Assembly (NCBI RefSeq): GCF_964340395.1
Contig: NC_135556.1
Coordinates: 22,521,723-22,585,722, forward strand
Origin: Glandiceps talaboti
Taxonomy: Eukaryota > Hemichordata > Enteropneusta > Spengelidae
DNA length: 64,000 nucleotides
Direction: 5' to 3'
The translations under genes were made by a program, and so were the position numbers. How positions within the stretch are numbered: position 1 is the first letter of the stretch; each line of letters opens with the position of its first letter. The notes under the pieces are model-generated. The model was not told the DNA's origin, did no database searches, and saw only the letters and a program-made list of their open reading frames with translations. Below are positions 1-11,700 of the stretch, one piece after another.

Positions 1-2072
1 AAATAAACATTTTTCTAGGACGGGTTTTTGTCACACAAGTTGAAAAAAAAGCCAAATTGTTGAGGAGAACGCAGGAAAGTGACTGAAACTTATTTGTTTT
101 CTGAAATGTGATGTTTAGTGGATACTGTATGAAAAGTCATTTAAATTGTAAGCTGTTGTTAACTACAAGTAGATGTGAGCATGTGTACTGTTTGGAATCT
201 GAAATTGGGAGTTTAGCATTGTGAAAGTTGTGGAAAAAAAGTGTAGCTTTGCTCTGCAGAGTCCATACACTTTGGGAAAAATCCAGGAATCATACAACCA
301 CTCCTTAAGAAATACTGAAGAATTGAATTATTCCGTAACCCTGGGAAAATAAAATTTGAGGTTTTGAAAAACCTGATTGCCAGTGGAGCACATTTCTGAA
401 TACAACAAGTGCAATGGCAACCTTTAGTAGGTGTGTTTGACAAGTGAGTACTTGTAAGTCATCAGAAACACCTGGAAATTTGAATTAACACATTTGTATG
501 AAACCTGATTTCTGTAAGTCCAGTAACTTCTATATTGGGTAATAATGCTGCCATGCTAAAGAATTATAGCCCAACAACTCTTTCATTGTGTACCTTTCCA
601 ATGTGAGAATGGTGCTGAAGTAATTCAGTCACCTGCATATTATTCATACAAATCTCTCACATGATTGTATTGAAGTACATGTATCTGTGATATTGTAAAT
701 ATCATCAATTTCTGGAAGTAGTCTATTAATGGAGATGTCTACATGTCTCTGTAAGCCTGCATGCTTACATGATGTTCATCTCTAGCCACGGGATGAAGTG
801 AAGATGGATAGTAAACTTTTGCTCTTCAGTATTTAGAAAAAATATTTCATGTATCCAAATGCCTGCTAGTAATGCTAAGAGCACTGCAATCTTAGTTGTT
901 GCATGCTGACTGAAAAAAAAGGACATGGTGAAGAGATTGAAGACCACACCACAATCTATTTGTGATATATCTTAAGGATGTTGATGGTAAATAATCAAAA
1001 CTATCAATTTGAACAGTACTTGACTCTATTGAAACTCATAATGAATAAATACACTTGTGAGAAATTTTTAAAAATATTCACAGATAGTAAAATCATGCTC
1101 ATTTAGACAAGATGTTGCATGAAGTTCAATATTAATATCATCCATCAGAAGAATTTGATTCCATGTACACAAGATTTAAAATCATTTGTGGAATGTGCGT
1201 GTCACTTTAATTGTCTACATTCACATAGGTTGTAAAGACACACCATGCCAATGTGCCATTTGAAGTACAATATTGACTACAAACTCGTGTTTAGTATCAC
1301 TTTGAATCTCTTGCATTGATGTTGTAGCATTCTTCTCACCAGTTCTTCACGAATTAATTAATAATGAAATGGCAAGAACTATAGTCAAAACTGTTAAAAG
1401 GGTATTTTTTCATTTTTGAAGTGAAGGAAATGTGACTAATGTGTTGATACTTGGAAAACACTTTAAAAGTTGATGTATCAAAGTTGTGTTGACTCTATGT
1501 CAGAGGTTTTGAAATGGGTAAAAAAGTGTATATCCAGTTGGTTACAAGGAAAGTGTATAGTTTAATTTATTGCAAGAAAAGTTTTGCATCAATAGTGTAT
1601 CAGAACTACTCCACATTGCCAAATATGATGTACAGTACTGTCCAATAGCTGTTAATGTTAGTGAATATATGTACTGTCCAATAGCAGTTATTGTTACATC
1701 GTACGTGTGTCACATATTTCCAACTATCGTTAAATCGTATCAGTGAAAGTGATGGGAGATCCACAAGAACTGAGAAGAACTGATAATACAGTTGACTCAT
1801 ACTTGTCAATGATTTAAAGCTGCCAAAAATGACATTTTTTCAATGCAGAATTTACTTTAATTGAGTAACCTGTCTTGGTACATGGTGTGCAGTCCTTAGA
1901 TTCCAACACTGGATTCAGTGTATGCCATGTAGTAACACAGTTCAGGCTTGTAGACTGAGTCACAGAGTCTGGTTCAGTTATTTGAAGCAAAGCTTTCAGA
2001 CCAGAACTTGAGAAACCTGTGGAATATTTTATCCTCAGCTTTAGCCGCTTGCATCCTATTGGTAGGAGGGAC

Positions 2073-2085
2073 TCTAGAGGGCGCT
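2073..2085 (+). promoter_or_regulatory. CTCF-like core motif
   Basis: The word TCTAGAGGGCGCT matches the 3' two thirds of the animal CTCF core (CCAnnAGrkGGCGC). The 5' CCA is not preserved. Similar words recur at 3620, 15769, 42470 and 63241. Motif match only; binding is not shown by sequence. Confidence 0.25.
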
Positions 2086-3619
2086 ATTCACTTGCATTGC
2101 CATTGCCATTGCCATGACTCCAGACACAAGGAAGACAAGCGTGATTGATATATACAGCTGGTGGCTAACTCTGTGGACAATGTAATGCTTTATCCACATT
2201 ATTGAAACAGTTATGATAAACTTCCAAAAGAAACAAAAATATTACTATATTCTACTGTGTCCAGAGGTTCTACTATGTCCAAAGGAAGTTATGATTTCAT
2301 GAAGTTAGGACAACTTGGAATTTTTCCTCAGGACTATCACCTGGAAAATAATGCAGGGGGTTCTTTTTTTGTGGCCTGTATCATTGTTTCTGTGGACATA
2401 TGTACACTTAAGAGATGAAGCCATGTATCACAGCATAACATACACTGTATACAAAGGTGTAATATTTCCAGTGTGGTGTCCTATTACGCATTCTGTCATT
2501 CATCTCAAAACAATTCCTTTCACCAAAAAGCTAGAGAGGCCACTCTTTGAGAAATGGATCCAACTAGTATACCAAGTTTTTGCATGGAACTTCTTAGCCT
2601 GTTGAACCAATGTCATACTGTAGAAGTCACTAGTATTCCTCTACAAAATTTCATCTTTAGTCACAAAATATTGCCAAATTTTTGGCATTTCATATGTATT
2701 AAATTATTTTCCTGTGTTATTTGTCACAAATTTTGTACAGTTGAAGTGTCAATGTGGCTGTATTGAAGTCCTGCATTACGTGAGTTTAACCCCAAATATT
2801 AGAGAACAGAATACCGCAATCAACTAAATGTAGTACTAGATTGAGCTTGGTCATAGAAGTAATGTAACATCATAAAACAAAATAATTAATTTCTGGAACT
2901 CAAGAACTTGTTCACCTACAGTTCCTCATTTTTGTGAACAGTTGATTGTTAAATTAGTCATGTAATTCAGTGATCTGCTTAAAAGAAACACTTGGCATGG
3001 AGTATATTGAAAATTTTCTTATTAAAGTGAAAGTTTTTTTTGTTCACTGGACTTGTTCTTTCTAACTTGCTAGCTCTCCCCATCACATTTAGGTGTGAGA
3101 TTCATCAGATGAATAAAACCATGCTAAATTCAATATTTGGAGGAACCTTCCAGTGTGTGCCTTTTTCCTTGCAGTCCCAATTTCCCCTCGCATTCATCCT
3201 TACATCAAATTGTTCTAACCAGTTTAGACCTAGCGCCTGTGAGACCTGTTCTATCCAGTTACATGTAAAATCACTTGTCAACCAGTTCAGGCAATCTCTA
3301 TACATTTATTTTACATTGTTGCAACTAGTTAGACCAGTTTTCTCCAATGCAAAAGAGAATGAGAACATTCCCAAAGCAATTTTTAAATTTTTATTATTTC
3401 ATTGATTTTGCCCCTTGGATATTCACGTTAGATGCCTGCCTATGAAGAAAATTATTGATAATTTGTTGAGCATTACATCAGGCTCTTCTTACACGATGTC
3501 GAGGAAGCAAAAATGTACCATATTTACTTTAAAATTGGAACTTTGATCTTTACTTTGCCACTTTATAACACTATAACATTACTGTGCCTATGACGTACAA
3601 TGTATTAATTGTATACAAC

Positions 3620-3633
3620 AGCGCCACCAAGAG
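3620..3633 (-). promoter_or_regulatory. CTCF-like core motif
   Basis: On the minus strand the sequence reads CTCTTGGTGGCGCT. This contains the GGTGGCGC word typical of CTCF sites in flies and other animals. It lies about 1 kb upstream of the tRNA gene and the CpG-rich putative promoter domain, a plausible boundary position. Confidence 0.3.
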
Positions 3634-4310
3634 ACTAGCGGATGATAATTGGTAAGGTAAACAGGACTGTTGATTGAACCTCATATATGGGTTTCTTGTT
3701 CAGCTTTGTCGTACACTCAGAGAAGTTTATCTAGTTTTGTCCAGTCCTGACCTCATGCAACAAGTTTCCTCGACATTGAATTTTGGAGAAACCTTTCTGT
3801 GTGTATGCGTGTATCTTTTACCTCGCAATCCCATATGTGTGCGTCAAATCTCCAAACACGGTACCATGGCACCATCATCATAGCATGGAAGTACATGTAT
3901 ACTTCCACGATCATAGCTTACAAGTTACAGCTTGTTTATTTATGGAAAGCAGCAAACCAAAAGCAAAACTAACGTTTTTTGTGTATCGTCTGTGTACGCG
4001 CCAGTACACAGACCGTCTCAGTGTCTGTACCGTCGAGCTCTGAAACTTTATGAAACCTCGGTGTAATGATCAGATATCGACTTTACATGGAAGTCCGTCC
4101 AGATTTTACCAGAGTTTGTGCCTAACAATTACCAGAGTGATATAAATTTTTAAAAAAACATTTCCAGATAAGTACCTGTAATATAGAAAAGGTTACATGT
4201 AAATACTACTGCGTTCCTGTGTTCAATCATGGAAGTATAACCACTTCCATGGTGTGTTACGTTTGAAAAGGATTGCTGGAAATAAAACGTACAAGTAAAA
4301 ATAATTTAGG

Positions 4311-4315
4311 AAAAA
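4311..4315 (-). terminator. RNA polymerase III T-tract terminator of tRNA-Asp
   Basis: The plus-strand AAAAA here is a TTTTT run on the minus strand, about 8 bases past the discriminator base of the tRNA-Asp gene. That is the expected position and form of a Pol III terminator. A second A5 run at 4297-4301 could serve as a backup. Confidence 0.7.
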
Positions 4316-4323
4316 GAAATAAC

Positions 4324-4395
4324 CTCCCCGACGGGGAATTGAACCCCGGTCTCCCGCGTGACAGGCGGGGATACTCACCACTATACTATCGAGGA
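4324..4395 (-). tRNA. tRNA-Asp (anticodon GTC)
   Basis: The minus-strand sequence is a complete 72-nt tRNA. The acceptor stem (UCCUCGA with UCGGGGA, one U-G pair) and discriminator G are present. The D-arm has the invariant GGTG loop. The anticodon stem CCCGC/GCGGG encloses a loop with GTC (plus-strand positions 4360-4362), and the T-arm is CCGGG/CCCGG with a TTCAATT loop. It differs from the typical animal tRNA-Asp at only a few positions. The change in the seventh acceptor pair is compensated (A-U for U-A), which argues for a functional gene rather than a tRNA-derived SINE. There is no intron and CCA is not encoded, as usual in eukaryotes. A and B box promoters are intact and a T-tract terminator follows. 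It is a single copy in this window, about 0.4 kb upstream of and divergent from the candidate first exon. Confidence 0.97.
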
Positions 4396-4529
4396 CTGGC
4401 TATGTTAGATCTGGATTTTTAAAGATTTTAAATGTAGAAATAAACATACGTCAATTTCCACAAACATAATTCTTTCTTTTATAGCGATTATTACAAAATA
4501 ATAAGTAACAAAATGTTGTAAATGTGAGT

Positions 4530-5945
4530 ACTGACAATGAATCAATACCTGCGCTCAAAAACTTCAGTACAACATGAGTAATACGTTTATATGTAATCGT
4601 TCGTCGCTATCATAATATATTGAGACTGTGTACATGTACTGACCCTTGACCCAACATGTAAAACTCGCGTCGCATGCAAATTACAAGTCATGTGTTTTCA
4701 TTCAAAAGCGGGAGACTTGAACTCTGCTGGTAATACGTGGAGCCGTGCTCAACCATTGTGCTGCTGTTGGGAAAGGGCTTTCGTGCCGTTACAGTCTCGT
4801 AAAATTGCCATGGTGAGTATGAGTTTGAGAATGATGATTTGTTCAGTTGTCAACGAGATCGAGATATCGCGTTGCTAGCTACATATGTCTGCTAGCATGA
4901 AACGCATGTGTGATCGATGTGGTATCAACACTGAACGCCCAGTAAACGTTTATGCATCAAGCCGGTTGTGGTTTGAATTTTTATGACCAGTCACACCACA
5001 GTACTCGAATCTTGGTTATAAGACAAAATTAATGTAAATGTTGATCCCCTTATATGACATTGACCTTACATGGACGAAGTCTTGGCCACCGAACGTTAGC
5101 TTAGTTTATTTTGAGTGATATATGCCACACTTTAGTGTACATGTGTACAGTTTGGTATGGAAATGGGGATGTGATGTGACACTGACAGTTTCGTTCGGAA
5201 GCATATGGTTGGTTGATTTTTACGGATGTTATCGCCCTGTTTGCAAATATGTTTCATATGTTGGGTTAGTTCCAAATTAGACATGTTTATGAAACTATGA
5301 TCGATGTAACTTTTTTATTCTATTTCTTGGAAAATGAGCGAAAATACTTCTTTTTTGTTTCAATTCAAAAAATGTTACGGCTTGGCTGATAATCCATGAA
5401 CCCATGACTATTACGGTAACTACTAACTGTTTGTGTTACGCAACGTCTCGTCTTTGGTATTTTTATTGTTCCATTTGGAAAGTTCACACTGTTCCTCACG
5501 GGGAAAAAACCTTTCACTTCATTAATTTTGTTTACTACTTCTAGCTCTTCGCTCAACGCGTACGCGTGGCATCCATAGAGTAGTTTGACACCTACCTGCA
5601 CCTCTCGGGCGCGCCCCTAGGGATACCTTCCCTCGAGAGGATTTTTAGTTCGAATTTTCGTATTATACCGTATCAGTATTGACAAGAACGGTGGAAGTGT
5701 TATACATTACTAGTTTTGTAATAAAAAATAATATAAATTTGTTGATGCCAATATCGCAAATTCACATGAATAGGCGATACTAAAAAGGTTACAACATGCA
5801 CAAAAGTATTCGAATCGAATAATAACTTTAGTATTACAATGTATGTGACGTAAGAAGTTTTTACGGCCAAAATTTGTCGTCGGGTACGTCGCTCGAGACC
5901 GTGTTAGGTAAGAAAACAAGTTTTCTTTGCGATTTCTGTTGGAAT
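4530..5945. promoter_or_regulatory. CpG-rich promoter-like domain
   Basis: CpG density rises sharply here. I count roughly two dozen CpGs in 4561-5000, against only a few per 400 bp in most of the window. The local peak is GGGCGCGCCC near 5610, inside CCTCTCG...CGAGAGG. In CpG-methylating animals, unmethylated promoters keep CpGs while flanks lose them. The domain contains the candidate first exon ending at 4812. I see no convincing TATA box, as expected for a CpG-type dispersed promoter. On the minus strand there is a donor-like GTGCAG|GTAGGT near 5590-5600, so a divergent transcript is possible but unproven. Confidence 0.5.
4690..4812 (+). CDS. candidate first coding exon of the CAP-Gly gene (or 5' UTR exon ending in the start codon)
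   Basis: This segment ends in GCCATG|GTGAGT: a Kozak-compatible ATG (4810-4812) directly abutting a strong 5' splice donor. The resulting phase is 0, matching the phase-0 acceptor of the large exon at 59720. In the minimal reading exon 1 contributes only the initiator Met and the rest is 5' UTR. An in-frame upstream ATG at 4690 would give a 41-residue, Cys/Arg-containing leader with no recognisable domain; the frame is open back to a stop at 4621-4623. The segment lies in the CpG-rich domain, which supports a first exon. The implied intron of about 55 kb is long but usual for animals. Nothing but phase, donor strength and CpG context links the two, so this is inference. The true transcription start is not identified. 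Confidence 0.4.
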
Positions 5946-6114
5946 AGCTTGCATATGGTGCTTATCATCTGCTGATGTATATACCTGGAACATGGGTGGA
6001 GGGTCTATGCCTGGAATAACGTAACTAACATGATGAAATTATTTATCAGATTCGAAAGGGAAAAAAGGGCGACATATCACATGCACAGGCAACTTCGTTC
6101 AACTTAATATTTAT
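5945..6114. other. short non-coding gap with one arm of a dispersed hairpin word
   Basis: CpG density is falling here. The stretch contains one arm (about 5992-6009, ATGGGTGGAGGGTCTATG) of the CCATAGACC/GGGTGG hairpin family that appears as full palindromes at 7108 and 8070. Nothing else recognised. Confidence 0.4.
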
Positions 6115-6288
6115 GTGAAACTCTAGCTGCAATAATTGTAGCGTTTGATGTGATATTGAGGGCTTTTTCGTCTGTTTTTATGCCTTTTTTCGTTCCGACG
6201 TTTAACCCGAATCAAAAAGGCACAAAAACAGACGAAAAAGCCCTCAAAATCACATCAAACGCAACAATTATTGCAGCTAGTGAAACTC
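6115..6288. mobile_element. MITE with long terminal inverted repeats and 9-bp target site duplication
   Basis: A 156-bp palindromic element at 6124-6279 begins TAGCTGCAATAATTG and ends with its inverse. The arms run inward about 70 bp with only a few mismatches, to a loop of roughly 25 bp near 6190-6215. It is flanked by perfect 9-bp direct repeats, GTGAAACTC at 6115-6123 and 6280-6288. A 9-bp duplication is typical of Mutator-like (MULE) transposons. There is no coding capacity, so it is non-autonomous. The near-perfect arms and intact duplication suggest recent insertion. Confidence 0.85.
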
Positions 6289-7077
6289 AAGCATGGACAC
6301 CCAACTTTGAATACTTGTACTAATTGTAGTTAAAACAAAAAGTGTCACCATATATCACCATTTTAAAAGCATTTTGTACAAATTGAGATTGGAATCCGTG
6401 TAAGTCTTGATATTTTGGTATATTTTGCACATACATATGTAGAAATGAGTGAAGAGAATATGTCCAGTGAGACACAATCATTGTGAAATGATCAAAGATT
6501 CAGAACAATTCTACAATGAAACAAAGAAAATGTGACACAATCTAATATATATAGGAATATATGCTTGAATGTAAAATAAAATTCAAGTTCGTGAAAGGGG
6601 ACGAGGGTGATGTTGGCTGAAAATTGAAATTTATTTGCACTTTCTCCAAAATAAATTGACAAGCCCACTTTCATATTTACCAATCAATCAATCAGGATCA
6701 ACTTCATATGCAATTTTGTAATATGAAATTTTAATGAAATATTTTTAAAAAAGTGCATATAGTTAAGAGAGAATAAGTCAATCTTCTTGTTCTATTTATA
6801 CCCTCCGAGTCTAAAATGGTAAAACAAGTGTTGGTAGTTCTTTGTTCTTGATTGTGCTGCTGATGACTTGCATTTTCCTTGTAGACTGTCGCATCATACC
6901 GTCTAAGCATCTTGTACAACAATATTGAGCAGTCATTTAGAATTGTTGACAGTGGGCACACTCAGCTCTCATTGAATATCAATGGATTACCTACACTGTT
7001 TCCCTAAATATTTTCCCTCGATTGTGTTCTATTGCTGTTCTTTAGTATTTGAAGAAGATTGTCATGTTAGAAACAAT

Positions 7078-7093
7078 GGGGGGGGGGGGGGGG
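7078..7093. repeat. poly-G homopolymer run
   Basis: A run of about 16 consecutive G. It is a simple repeat and prone to length error in assembly. Confidence 0.9.
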
Positions 7094-7107
7094 ATAGTTA
7101 ATGATAC

Positions 7108-7150
7108 CATAGACCCTCCACCCACAGGATACGTGGGTGGAAGGTCCATG
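7108..7150. repeat. short hairpin of the CCATAGACC/GTGGGTGG family
   Basis: The left arm CATAGACCCTCCACCCAC (7108-7125) pairs with the right arm GTGGGTGGAAGGTCCATG (7133-7150) across a 7-base loop, with two mismatches. Related hairpins occur at 8070-8101 (full) and about 5992-6009 (one arm). They are probably remnants or termini of a dispersed palindromic element. Confidence 0.6.
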
Positions 7151-8069
7151 ATGATACCAGTGAATAGAATGTAGTTATTGTTTTAGAATCAGATGAGATA
7201 CGGTACCATGATATGAAACCACCATACACTATCTGATTTACTATACCATTGCATTAGTCAAAGCTGTCTGTCTGTATTGGCTTGGAAACTTATTAAAACT
7301 CTACTTTTTGAAATACCATGAGTATGGTATTAGATTTAGGTCATGTGGCCTGATCAGTATGTTTGGTAAGTTTGGAGAACTTCAGTGATGGAAAGGGGAA
7401 ATCTGGTAAACTCACAATTTTTGTAGGGATTTTGGTAAATTATTTTTGTAGTGTAGGTGAACCTTGGTGAAAAGCTGTGAGAATGAAAGTAGATCCTAGC
7501 CAATTTTAGCCCAGAGCCTTTGCTATTTTGGCTTGCCAGTGTTGTTCATCTGGAAGCAAGTACAGGTTATGGCCTGCCAGACAGTCAAGCCTATGACATA
7601 AAACAATTTAATTACTACCCATAATAAAATAGTCTTTTAAAGGAGGAGATATACACCAGCTGTTTCTAGGGCAATGACTTAAAGGTCAGCTGATTATCGA
7701 TGAAAGTATTGGTACATGCTTCTGAGCCAAGACTTCCTTTTGTACTGTACTCCCTTTCTAGCAGGCTAAATGTTATCATAATAGGTTAGATATGAATTAC
7801 GGGTAAGGTCAGGTGGTACAATAAAACCTATATATTGGATAGCTTGCAGATAAACAGCTAAATGGATTGAAATTATTGTAGACAATCACAAGAAATAATG
7901 TTTGTCAAGGGGTTGTGCATTTGCAAACTAGGATGTGTGACTTATACATTGACATTTTCTTTCATATAAATGATTATGTATTGCAATAGGTTTTTAATTC
8001 AGGCACCAAATAAAATATTAGAGAAATCAAAGTAATAGAACTTAGAAGTAAAAGTTGGCATTGGTCGCA

Positions 8070-8101
8070 CCATAGACCTTCCACCCAGTGGAGTCTATGG
8101 T
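8070..8101. repeat. short hairpin of the CCATAGACC/GTGGGTGG family, second copy
   Basis: CCATAGAC and GTCTATGG close the stem, and TCCAC pairs with GTGGA across a small loop after a two-base bulge. The inner sequence CCTTCCACCCA is shared with the copy at 7108-7150. Confidence 0.5.
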
Positions 8102-8595
8102 CACACTTGCCAGTCAACAGTCATGTTGTAGCATTGGTTGTAGTTGCTCTATGTGAAATGGGGTAAGCAGATGGGGGAGGGGGGCTATGTTGAAGCATGG
8201 AGGTATAAGGGGAGATATACCTCCATGGTTGAAGTTACTACAAATAAGGTACATGCATCCTGTATGCCATGTCATGCCATGTATGAGATCTGATCTTGCT
8301 ATATACAAGAGTATATCATGAGGCTTTGAAGACCACTTTTTTGGGTCAAAATCTACCATTTTTATTACGCTTTCTTTACACTATCATGTGCTTGAAAGTG
8401 TAGTGCAACTGATGCACAAAAATGACATAAATACAATCTCTTGTTTGAGAACGAGATGAAAATAATTTTGGTATGCAGGGTCAAAACGTTTTGCTACAAT
8501 AGTACATAACTACTAGTATATAATATGTAAATTGAGACACAAATGAACGGCATAGAAACTTAAGCCAAATGTATTTCTTAGGCCACTGTTGGATG

Positions 8596-8750
8596 ATTAA
8601 ACTTTCACCAACTATTGATTGTTTCAAAAGAGAACTGAAGACACATTTGTTTTGTAAAGCCTACGGTGTGGATTAACCATCCAGCGCCCCTGAACAGAAC
8701 TTCGCCTGGATTTTGGCGCTCTACAAATTATTTTGATTGATTGATGATGT
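8596..8750 (+). mobile_element. 3' end of a non-LTR retrotransposon (L2/CR1-like)
   Basis: The frame from 8617 to the stop at 8674-8676 encodes DCFKRELKTHLFCKAYGVD. This matches the conserved C-terminus of CR1/L2-type LINE ORF2 proteins (F-K-x-x-L-K-T-H-L-F). It is followed by a short 3' UTR with the typical GGCGCTCTACAAATT word and a terminal (ATTG)n-type tail at about 8733-8746. The copy is strongly 5' truncated, the usual result of target-primed reverse transcription. No reverse transcriptase domain remains here. The family assignment rests on the motif and tail style, not on a search. Confidence 0.7.
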
Positions 8751-8759
8751 TTAAGAATT

Positions 8760-11700
8760 GTGTGGGAAAAACAGCACTTGAACAAAAGAATTATCCAGGT
8801 GTATCTAGAACTTTTTGTCTCCAGTGATGAAATGGCACATTAAATGTGAGAACACAGTAACTAAAACCACGGCCTTCACAGTCCTGTAAAGTTTATAGAA
8901 ATGTTTTCTATTGTTTTCTATGTTACATAGCCTTCTTTATGTACAGAAGACACCTATTCATTGTATTTGTACTCAGAACTGTATATAACTATATTAGAAT
9001 CATTATGAATCTAAGACACAATTGACCTATGTACAGAATCCCAAGCCATGCGATACATTTACAACAAAACTATATATTTAAATTCACACTTACAATGTAA
9101 GCCCAGTTTTCTTTTCAAAATGTTGTCACATATATAATTTATTTATGTGTTGTAAGACACCCACTGGATTTACATTTGTAAGAACAAATGGTACTGAAAC
9201 TAGAACACATGACATGACCTTACTGTTTATTTATAGAATTTCTAATTTTCAAGTCATGCTGATACATTTGCAACTGAAATTATGCAGTTCTCATTTGATA
9301 TGACAGATACATCTAAATGTCAGATTAATTATCCAATGATGGAATAATTGTTTCCCCATGATAACCAAAGAAATACAGACTCATTATGCTAATTATGTAC
9401 TACCCAAATGACTACAAAAATATTGAATTTAAATTTTAATCAAATACAATTAATTAAAAATGACATTTACTTGTATATGAAATGATAGCTAATAAGAGGC
9501 TTCATATTATGCAAAAGATGACATTGCTGTTACACCTGCCAGCCGCTTGCAGTTGTGCTTTGGGATTTCCGTTATTATAACCTCACCCACCTTGTAAACA
9601 GCTACCTGAAATTGCCTCTTCATTTGCATTTCTATTGATTCATATTTGTCGGAAATTATTGACTTGACCGAGTGGGAATGATCTAACAATACACATGAAA
9701 TTGAGCAGGCAAACGGCAAAAAATTACCAATATCTACAAGAATATTGAGCTGAAAGACACGATGGAAGTAAGTAACAGTTGTTATAAGCTCCGTTTTGTC
9801 ATAATATATTCGTATATTCTTACTGTTTAGTATATTACATTCATTGTTGGTGGGCATATGACGTTATGTGAATGGAGTACGTCAGCCAGTAGAACACATC
9901 CATTCTGATCAGCTTTATGGGTTATAGATGAACATACATTAGCTGTATGATGAGTCTGTACTAGTAACAGCTTGTTACAGGTTTTACATGTACGTTAGTT
10001 TGCACTGACATATTCTGACAAAGCAGGTCAATGCTGTTGTATTAATTAAACTGAATAACGTAGCATTTGTGAATGAATTGAAGATCTAATGTCTGAAATG
10101 TGAACTGAATGATAATTAGATTTTAGCCGTGCAGCATGCGTACATCTATATAGTGTAGTCAATGTCTGGGTATTGTGAAGTAGGTATAATCTACTTGATT
10201 TCCCCTAGGCTTTTAACGGGAGGGATGGTCCTTGGATAACCCTACAAATTTTTAACAGATTCACAGGCTTTGTTGCCCAAGGTTTTCAAAGTCTTATCAA
10301 AACATTATATTGTAGTTGCAGTTCATTCAAGAAAGGCATATCTGTGGTCGACAGTTACTACATGTCAAACTACTGGCTGACCAACAGGTCTTATTGTTGT
10401 GAAAATGAGATATTAAACATGAAAGTAAAAAAAAAAAATCTAATTTGGCTCTGTGAAAGAAATGGAACTTAACTGAAAATGAAATAGGTGACTTGAAAAT
10501 TGAAAGTTGAAGCTTAATAATTTACTGAATATTCAGGTTTTTGTTGTAATGTATATGTATATCATAGTCTACATGGTAATATGTACCAGTAGCATTTTGT
10601 AATATAGTCCTGTTTTGTCATAATGTATGTATTCTGATTGAAGAGTGAGCCCTTTGACCCAAAAAATAAATATACTGTATAGACTGTTTATTATACAAAA
10701 AGAACTTAAACTGAAAAGAAACTGTGAAATGTTTGGTCGACCTTGTCAAAATCATAGATGATAAAGAAGTCTAGTGATGCTTGGCCAAGTCTGTATCTAT
10801 CCTATTTTTCCCAACTTGAAAACCGTACCTGAAACAGCTAATTCTTTTGAGCTAATGAATTCTAGAAAGTGGTATAAGGGAAGTTAAATAGATAAGTTCA
10901 GTACCTTGTAATTAAATATCAGAAGGTTTTGGAGTAAAATCTTGAGTTACTATCATCATGACTGTTTATACTTATGCTGCACTGAATGAAAATAGATGAA
11001 CCTAACATTCTTTGATGATTGGCAAATATAATATGGAGTAATAAGTTTTGGAATGAAATTAATGCAAACTATCATTGAAATGCTGTATTCAGGTGAGGAT
11101 TGTCAATATGTCTATGATTAAATGAATCTATTCAAAGGTATTTTTAAATCCAGATTACATATATGACAACAATGGGGACATTTTACTGTATTCATTCTAC
11201 TAGTGCAAATACCCCCTTTCTTGTTCCTCAAACACTTTTGAAAGTCAGGGAACTACAGTATATCAAATAAATCTCTTATCTCTCACAGAAATTTCATTTG
11301 GCGATATGCAAGTAGTGATTTGCTAAGGTCCAGACCACTAGTTATACAAAGTAGAAAATTCAGTAAAATGTACCCAATTTATATTACAATTTGTACATTA
11401 ATTTAAAAAAAGGTTATTTCAAAATGAAAGAGCTAGCATGGATATTATCTTTGTATGTGTGGCCAAGAAAATTGCTGAGTTTTAGGTTAGTAGGGAGAGA
11501 GCAGTGTTGTAAACCATTGTCTCTTCTAGGGCACTGTCCCACACGCACCGTCATCCATGTACGATTTAGGATATCTTGCAGTGTCGTGGAAGAAATATCA
11601 GCTCTGGTTTGTGAGAATAGGAAAGAGGCTTATAATTAGGTGTTATTTTCTGATGACAGTGTATTTTGATATCAAGAATTAATTTAAAAATGACTACTGA

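Larger units (their letters stand above)
1..4310. other. non-coding AT-rich DNA, no gene recognised
   Basis: No frame here exceeds what is expected by chance: the longest are 96 codons at 2315-2605 and 121 codons at 3040-3405 on the plus strand, both without recognisable motifs or codon structure. CpG is rare until about 3.6 kb. A short GCCATT run lies near 2096-2114, and two CTCF-like words (2073-2085 and 3620-3633) are listed separately. It could include the 3' flank of a gene to the left of the window, but I see no stop codon plus polyadenylation arrangement that proves this. Confidence 0.6.

Noticed and set aside
3040-3405. 121-codon plus-strand frame
   Set aside because: At about 67% A+T roughly one frame of 115-120 codons is expected by chance in 64 kb on both strands. 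No motif, homology or splice support.
9507-9857. 116-codon minus-strand frame with mixed composition
   Set aside because: It looked slightly more protein-like than its neighbours, but it has no recognised motif and is within chance expectation.
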